Source: Bradyrhizobium canariense
GTDB lineage: Bacteria > Pseudomonadota > Alphaproteobacteria > Rhizobiales > Xanthobacteraceae
Direction of reading: 5' to 3'
Assembly (NCBI RefSeq): GCF_019402665.1
Contig: NZ_VSST01000042.1
Location: forward strand, 124,001 to 188,000
Length of the DNA: 64,000 bases
Part shown: piece after piece, positions 60,801 to 64,000 of the stretch
How the letters are laid out: each line of letters starts with the position of its first letter
Numbering within the stretch: position 1 is the stretch's first letter
The notes under the pieces: model-generated
The model's input: the letters and a program-made list of their open reading frames with translations, nothing else
The model's database searches: none
Told to the model about the DNA's origin: nothing
Program-made: the position numbers and the translations under genes

Positions 60801-61213
60801 ATATTAGCTGGCTTGATGTCTTTGTGGATGAGCCCACGCTGATGAAGGTTACCCAGAGCCGAGGCAATGGCGATAGCCAGGCGCAAGAAGCGTCCTACCT
60901 CCATGGGCCCACCGAGCAAACGGTCGAGCGGCTCGCCGCCTGGATCATCGAGCACTAGCACGGTCCGACCGGCGTCGCGCGTGAGGGCCAGCGGCCGCAC
61001 CGCCCATGACCCCTCGAGCTCATCTTTCAGCTCGTATTCGAGCGTGAGACGATCGAGTCTTGAGCGGGAGGCTGCAGGGGCAACAAGCAGCACGGCGATC
61101 CGGTTGCCATTGTCGTCCAGTCGCCAGCCACGGCTGAACACGCGCTCGCCGTCCTCCCACAAAACCTGAGAGCTACCATCCGAGTACGCGACGTTCAGCC
61201 ACTGCTCCACCAT
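54791..61213 (-). CDS. Giant Ser/Thr kinase-like/ATPase/GAF-PAS sensor histidine kinase
   Basis: The 2140-residue protein has, in order: a protein-kinase-like domain (1-270; catalytic-loop HKDIKPAN at 130-137), an AAA/NB-ARC-like ATPase (GYSGIGKSS near 336, LALFLDDLQWLD near 456), a long helical repeat region (about 560-1290), GAF (near 1321), PAS (near 1474), GAF (near 1600-1740), PAS (near 1770-1885), HisKA (LSHEIAQPIASARNNARA, His near 1912) and HATPase (LNAAEAM, DSGPGI near 2067). The DFG motif reads GFG (151-153) and no VAIK lysine is seen, so the first domain may not phosphorylate. Such PknK-like hybrids are known in rhizobia. Confidence 0.92.
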   Translation of the reverse strand: MVEQWLNVAYSDGSSQVLWEDGERVFSRGWRLDDNGNRIAVLLVAPAASRSRLDRLTLEYELKDELEGSWAVRPLALTRDAGRTVLVLDDPGGEPLDRLLGGPMEVGRFLRLAIAIASALGNLHQRGLIHKDIKPANIVVDCADGHVRLTGFGIASRLSRERQAPEPPETIAGTLAYMAPEQTGRMNRSIDARSDLYALGVTLYQMLTGVLPFMAADPMEWVHCHIARKPVPPGKRLESISAPVSAIIMKLLAKTPEDRYQTAGGVERDLRRCLAEWEARRRIDEFPLGLQDTPNQLLIPEKLYGRDREIATLLSCFDRIIKTGVPELVLVSGYSGIGKSSVVDELHKVLVPSRGLFASGKFDQYKRDIPYATLVQAFQSLVRPLLSKSETELASWRHAFSEALGSNGRLVTDLIPELKLIIGDQPPVPELPPQQAQSRFQVIFRRFIGAFARPDQPLALFLDDLQWLDAATLDLLEDLLRPDLEHLMLIGAYRDNEVAAAHPLMRKLEAINAAGGKVSQIKLSPLAREHLGQLVADALHCKLERAAPLAKLVHMKTGGNPFFAIQFLSSLVEEGLLTFDHDGARWSWDIERIQAKRYTDNVVDLVIGKLTRLPSEAQNALQQLACLGNVAESTALSMVLGISEGQLDTALWPARHQELVERVAGHYRFVHDRVQEAAYGLIREELRGETHLRIGRLLAAHTPPEESEKAIFDIVNQLNRGASLMTSMQEREQLAALNLLAGQRAKASTAYVSALNYLTAGAALLAEDCWARRRELRFALELNRAECEFLTGALAEAEQRLEALSAHATDMAERATVACLRVDLYVTLDQSSRAVAVGIDFLRNFGIEWSPHPTAEEARREYQRIWSTIGDRPIEALVELPLMSDPVSLATLDVLIKFALPALYTDANLLSLVTCRAVNLSLESGNCDASSLAYSVLGFIAGPRFGDYQAGSRFGQLGYDLVEKRGLKRFQTRIFLNFGSLVIPWTRHIRDGRDLVQRAFETANQSGDLPQEASCYAHLNTNLLAAGDPLGEVQRDAERGLTFALKMRFRLVIDRVRTQLGLIRTLRGLTPTFGSFDEQGFDEHLFEHDLANNPALALAEGWYWIRKLQARFFAGDNAGALEASGRAQRLLWTSPSMFETAEFSFYDALARAASCHRAPPEERQQHFEALVAHHKQLEAWAEHCAENFENRAALVGAEIARIDGRAFDAMNLYEQAILSAQANGFVHNEALANELAARFYTARGFQQIAQLYLRNARDCYLRWGADGKVGQLEAMYPCLRTEEPAPASTSTIAASIEKLDLATVIKVSQAISGEIVLEKLLEMLMRTALEQAGAERGLLILSHGAEQRIAAEGTTDGDLVAVHLRDEGVAATVLPQSVLHYVLRTRESVVLDDASSQNPFSADPYIVENHLRSILCFPLINQGRLTGILYLENNLTPRVFTPDRVALLKVLASQAAISLENSRLYRDVADREGKIQRLVDANIIGIFIADRQGRIIEANDAFLRIVGYDREDLVSGRVRRTELSPPEWRERDILTQAELNSTGIVQPFEKEYFRKDGSRVPVLVGAALFKEGGDEGLAFVLDLTERKRAEERLRVQHTVAQVLAEAATIEEVTPRILRAMGECLGWDVGALWRVDRKAEALRCVELWHKASIEIPEFERADWQFTFDRRVGLPGRVWSSLKPAYIPDVALDKNLPRGPIAEREGLHAAIGFPILLGSELLGVIEFFSREIRQPDQELLDMVATIGSQIGQFIERKRTEEALMRSKDYLAEAQKLTHTGSWAWDPRTEQVLYCSEEMFHIYGLDPQSSLPSRENFRLQIHPEDREWVKEKFEESLRTKIDSYAEYRVLLQDGTVRHISASGHPVLNEDGELIQFVGTAVDVTKRKQAEESLRESEANLAHMNRVSTMGELAASLSHEIAQPIASARNNARAAQNFLNMQPPDVAEVSEALSCLVGDADRAGEIIDRIREQIKKEPPRKERFDLNVAINEVIALARSVTLRHGVAVQTRLGERVLSVLGDRVQLQQVLLNLILNAAEAMDSVEEGARELLISTQEDQAGLVVAVRDSGPGIDPERLDQIFEAFYTTKPSGTGMGLSICRSIIHAHGGRLWVETNEPRGVVFQFTLPGAEREFTTPVQASPPS

Positions 61214-61856
61214 CTGTCACATTCCGGCGTCGGGCTTTGGCTTGAAGTCGGCTGATCCCAATCTCTTCGTGCGCCTCACGCGCGGCCTCTCTCCACCTTG
61301 GTGAAATCGTACTCAATCGCCCCAGAAATGCCACCCGTCCCTTCGTCTTGCCGGATATGGCGGAGGCAAGCCCTCCTTCTTTTTAGCAGCAATTTGGAGC
61401 GATTTGCTGGGCTTTACTCGCTGCGCCGGCGCACGCGGGCCAATAAATGCCATGCCCGCTGGTTCCAAGGGAACTCGGCGCGCAACTGCGACCCAGAAGG
61501 AAAGATCATGACGGTACTTGAAGCAAGCAAGTCGGGGAATGCAGGCGCGGATCGCTTCGCGGCTTTGCGCGCCGGAAAGACCGCGTGCAGCTCAACCTCG
61601 CCCATGTCCCGGTCAGCGAGAACGGGCGCGAGCAGACCCTCCGAGATCTCCTTCCTCGCGGCGCCCAGTGTGATCGAGACGAGCCCGGCGACGGTGGCCG
61701 CCGACCCGACTTCGCTGAAGGTGACGACCATGCGGCCGTTGACAGTCAGCGGGACCGCCTTCCCCCTCTTGGTGAACGATCACGAGCGCCCGAGTCCGGA
61801 CGGGGCGACGCAAGGCTCGTCAGTAGAGTCCGCAGCAACTTGACGGAGAACAATCC
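61214..61856. other. Stretch upstream of the giant kinase, with an uncertain small frame
   Basis: About 640 bases. A plus-strand frame from ATG 61508 to 61843 has a ribosome binding site (AGGAAAGATC) and 111 codons, opening MTVLEASKSGNAGADRFAAL. Its composition resembles an antisense reading, and an opposing frame at 61414-61731 exists, so neither is firm. The promoter of the giant kinase should lie near 61220-61320. Confidence 0.35.
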
Positions 61857-62792
61857 ATGGAGCTTCATCAAGTTCGCTACTTCCTCGCCGTTGCGTCCAC
61901 ACTCAATTTCACCCGCGCAGCCGAGCAGTGCAACGTCACGCAGCCCGCCCTGACCAAGGGGGTGCAGAAGCTCGAGCAGGAGCTCGGCGGCGAGCTGATC
62001 TTCCGCGAGCGCCAGTTGACGCAGCTCACGGACCTTGGGAAGGAAGTCCTTCCGATGCTGGAGCACACATTGACCTCGGCAGCGGCGGTGCGTCGCAGAG
62101 CCCGGGAGTTCCAACGCAAGGAGGTTGCGCCACTGAAGATCGGCCTCGCCCCCTCCATCTCGGTGTCGCTCGTCCTCGATCCGATCGCGGAAACCGAAAA
62201 GTTCGTCCCTGGACTTCAAGTCGAGCTGCGCGAGGGCGCAGCGGAGAAACTCGTGGACCTCTTGCTTGAGGGGGAGATCAACGCCGCAATAGTCGGGGAC
62301 GTGCAGGACATGCCCGCTCGTATCGACGGCTGGTCGATGTTCGAGGAGCGCTACGTCGCGGTTCTCGCGCCGACACACCGGCTCGCAAACCGTCCCTCGA
62401 TCGGCATTGAAGACCTCCGCGAGACCGTCTTGCTGGAGCGCGCCGGATGCGACGTCGCCCTGAAGATCCAACGGTCGTATTTCCCCGAGGAGCCGCCCCA
62501 CCTCGGGCACTGCAGTGGTCACGACTTGCACCTGCAGCACATGGCCGCGGCTGGCTTGGGCGTGATACTCGCGCCCGAGCACATGCCGCGCCTTCCAACG
62601 CTCAAGAGCATCCCGCTCGAAGGCGACCCGATTTCGCGGGAGGTGCGGCTGCTGGTCGTGCAGGGGCGCCGCTACTCGCCGGCGCTGGACGCTTTCGTCA
62701 AGGTCGTGCGGCTTCGCGACTGGTCGGTCGAAGTTCCCTACCGGGGCATGCCGCCCGCAACGCTGCCGGAGGTGGCCAGCGCGCCCGCATGA
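61857..62792 (+). CDS. LysR family regulator
   Basis: The 311-residue LysR protein starts MELHQVRYFLAVASTLNFTR, with helix-turn-helix AAEQCNVTQPALTKGVQKLE and sensor domain near KIGLAPSISVSLVLDPI. It resembles the OxyR/HcaR-type group. The degraded peroxiredoxin gene follows immediately on the same strand, so it may once have controlled that gene. A good ribosome binding site (GGAGAACAATCC) precedes ATG 61857. Confidence 0.88.
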   Translation: MELHQVRYFLAVASTLNFTRAAEQCNVTQPALTKGVQKLEQELGGELIFRERQLTQLTDLGKEVLPMLEHTLTSAAAVRRRAREFQRKEVAPLKIGLAPSISVSLVLDPIAETEKFVPGLQVELREGAAEKLVDLLLEGEINAAIVGDVQDMPARIDGWSMFEERYVAVLAPTHRLANRPSIGIEDLRETVLLERAGCDVALKIQRSYFPEEPPHLGHCSGHDLHLQHMAAAGLGVILAPEHMPRLPTLKSIPLEGDPISREVRLLVVQGRRYSPALDAFVKVVRLRDWSVEVPYRGMPPATLPEVASAPA

Positions 62793-62867
62793 CCGCGACA
62801 CGCGCGCCGGCGACCAACCGCTTCCAGCGGATCGACCTGCAGCCTGACGCCCTCACCGAGGCCCAAC

Positions 62868-63108
62868 CAGACCGACAAGACACTCGCCCAGATCCGCAGC
62901 CAGCTGCTAATGACGTTCACCGCCGCGGACTGGCAGTCATACAGCCGATCGTGGGCCGGCTGCGCGAGACGGACGTGCATCGCACGCGTTAAAGATCGGA
63001 AACACGCGCCAGACTTCCTCCTGCTGGACGCCGACGGCCGTCTCCACCCCCGAGCAGCTGCGCCGCAACGACTCCTCGTCCTGAGTTTCCCGAGGCGGCT
63101 GCTCTGCC
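62868..63108 (+). pseudogene. Decayed AhpC/TSA-type peroxiredoxin gene
   Basis: One frame reads KTLAQIRSQLLMTFTAADWQ and then HAPDFLLLDADGRLHP, the usual start of this redoxin family. Then the expected RNDSLVLSFFRGGWCPYC region appears only after a frame change: LLVLSF is in this frame and SFPRGG in another. The active-site CxxC is lost. There is no uninterrupted frame for the normal protein. It lies directly after the LysR gene at 61857, as an apparent remnant of a LysR-peroxiredoxin pair. Confidence 0.6.
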
Positions 63109-63318
63109 GACCCCGGAATGAAGGTGCTGAAGGGTTGGTGGGGCAGCTCAAGGGAACTCCGGATCGCGGCCAACCCTGCGGCCGGACGCTTGCGTCACTG
63201 TGGCGTGCCCGGCGAAGTCGCAGCGCTATGCAATCCATTCCCGATCGTTATTTCGCGGAGGCCGCGGGGTGCGATAGCGTCTGAGTCATCGCGACCACGG
63301 CATGGAGAGGAACAGAGA

Positions 63319-63600
63319 ATGACGACGGCAACCTGGAATGGCGTGACGATCGCGGAGTCGGACAAGACGGTCGTCGTCGAGGGAAACCACTACTTCCCGC
63401 CCGGGAGCGTCCGCACGGAATTCCTACGAGCGAGTTCGACGACGAGCCGCTGCCCGTGGAAGGGTACGGCAAGGTACTACTCGTTGGTGGTAGACGGAAA
63501 GACCAACGAGGAAGCCGCGTGGTACTACCCGGAGCCGTCGACGGCGGCCGCGAACATCAAGGACTACGTGGCTTTCTGGAACGGCGTTGACGTCAGGTAG
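63319..63600 (+). CDS. DUF427 domain protein
   Basis: The 93-residue protein matches the DUF427 beta-barrel family: ATWNGVTIAESDKTVVVEGN at the start, CPWKGTARYYSLVVDGKTNE in the middle, and AAWYYPEPSTAAANIKDYVA at the end. Its function is unknown; homologues are often encoded near stress or redox genes. ATG 63319 follows AGAGGAACAGAGA. The DUF1003 gene follows after 20 bases, so they are likely cotranscribed. Confidence 0.88.
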   Translation: MTTATWNGVTIAESDKTVVVEGNHYFPPGSVRTEFLRASSTTSRCPWKGTARYYSLVVDGKTNEEAAWYYPEPSTAAANIKDYVAFWNGVDVR

Positions 63601-63620
63601 CACGAGCGAAAGGCCGAGAG

Positions 63621-64000
63621 ATGAGCAACGTGGTAGTCGCGCGCTGCGTCGCGGGTACTAGCTGCGTGGAAGAAAAGGCGGAAGACCCCCGAGGCATGGA
63701 GCCGGCTGAGCACGACCTGCTCGTCGGCCTCAGACTAGCGCGCCGCTCACGTCGGCTTCAGGAGATGGATGAGCCACCGGCGCTTGCGCGCCCGACGCCG
63801 GGGCAACGGATAGCGGATGCGGTCGCCGCCGTCATGGGATCGTGGAACTTCATCATCGTCCAGAGCGCGATCCTGTTCGTCTGGATAACCGCCAACCTGG
63901 TGGGTGCGATCAGGGGCTGGGACCCCTACCCGTTCATTCTTCTCAATCTCGCGCTTTCGTTCCAGGCGGCCTACGCCGCGCCAATTATCATGATGAGCCA
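63621..64000 (+). CDS. DUF1003 membrane protein, truncated by the window edge
   Basis: The visible 126 residues start MSNVVVARCVAGTSCVEEKA and include the DUF1003 core TPGQRIADAVAAVMGSWNFI (near residue 60), followed by a membrane helix and the typical GWDPYPFILLNLALSFQAAY and PIIMMS. The family contains small membrane proteins of unknown function, often with cyclophilin or transporter genes. The 3' end lies beyond the window. It is coupled to the DUF427 gene. Confidence 0.85.
   Translation, partial: MSNVVVARCVAGTSCVEEKAEDPRGMEPAEHDLLVGLRLARRSRRLQEMDEPPALARPTPGQRIADAVAAVMGSWNFIIVQSAILFVWITANLVGAIRGWDPYPFILLNLALSFQAAYAAPIIMMS

Noticed and set aside
61746..62801. Minus-strand frame of 351 codons over the LysR gene
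   Set aside because: The plus-strand LysR helix-turn-helix and sensor motifs are unambiguous.
1..64000. CRISPR arrays, tRNA or rRNA genes
   Set aside because: No regularly spaced direct repeats and no cloverleaf or rRNA-like segments were found on reading.

Overview
The window is GC-rich (roughly 63-65% by eye) with tightly packed alphaproteobacterial genes. Gene content and the style of the short extragenic palindromic repeat at 8.45 kb point to a Bradyrhizobium-like rhizobial soil bacterium. This assignment is inferred from protein resemblance; no rRNA or tRNA gene is visible. About 75 genes or gene remnants can be supported.

0-26 kb is a dense set of small metabolic and regulatory modules: a partial TPP enzyme, a MarR-GNAT fusion regulator, an MFS exporter, a TetR/DUF308 pair with matching operators, a peptide-deformylase-like protein lacking metal ligands, an ArsR/SRPBCC pair, AraC and LysR regulators, short-chain dehydrogenases (SDRs), an Rrf2 regulon, a MBL/DsbA/NTF2 operon, a VapBC-type toxin-antitoxin pair, and a five-gene SDR/oxidoreductase cluster beside a LysR gene. 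Several regulators sit beside clear palindromic operators. A carboxylesterase gene is split by one in-frame stop, and a serine hydrolase gene has a second, decayed copy of a short piece of itself.

26-45 kb looks more accessory. It starts with a fragment of a tyrosine integrase arm-binding domain and a motif resembling the 3' end of guaA. Then comes a compact catabolic operon: LysR, MFS permease, HAD dehalogenase-like enzyme, class III CoA-transferase, hotdog thioesterase and an FAD-linked 2-hydroxyacid dehydrogenase. After it come sulfur/peroxide genes (TauE, peroxiredoxin-like, LysR), a broken zinc-type alcohol dehydrogenase, and a redox set (nitroreductase, AhpD-like, azoreductase, AraC). 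A 27-residue lysine-rich protein and a strong hairpin terminator lie at 43.3-43.5 kb.

44-64 kb is a signalling and stress block. It holds two sensor kinases, a DsbA-like/NhaA fusion overlapping a host-attachment-family protein, small secreted proteins, a ClpX paralogue without its zinc-binding domain, a winged-helix regulator, two receiver-domain proteins, and a 2140-residue Ser/Thr kinase-like/ATPase/GAF/PAS/histidine kinase protein. LysR, DUF427 and DUF1003 genes and a decayed peroxiredoxin gene follow. The strongest candidates for new biology are the zinc-finger-less ClpX in this block, the 2-halo/2-hydroxyacid-type operon, and the giant kinase convergently overlapping a receiver-only protein.
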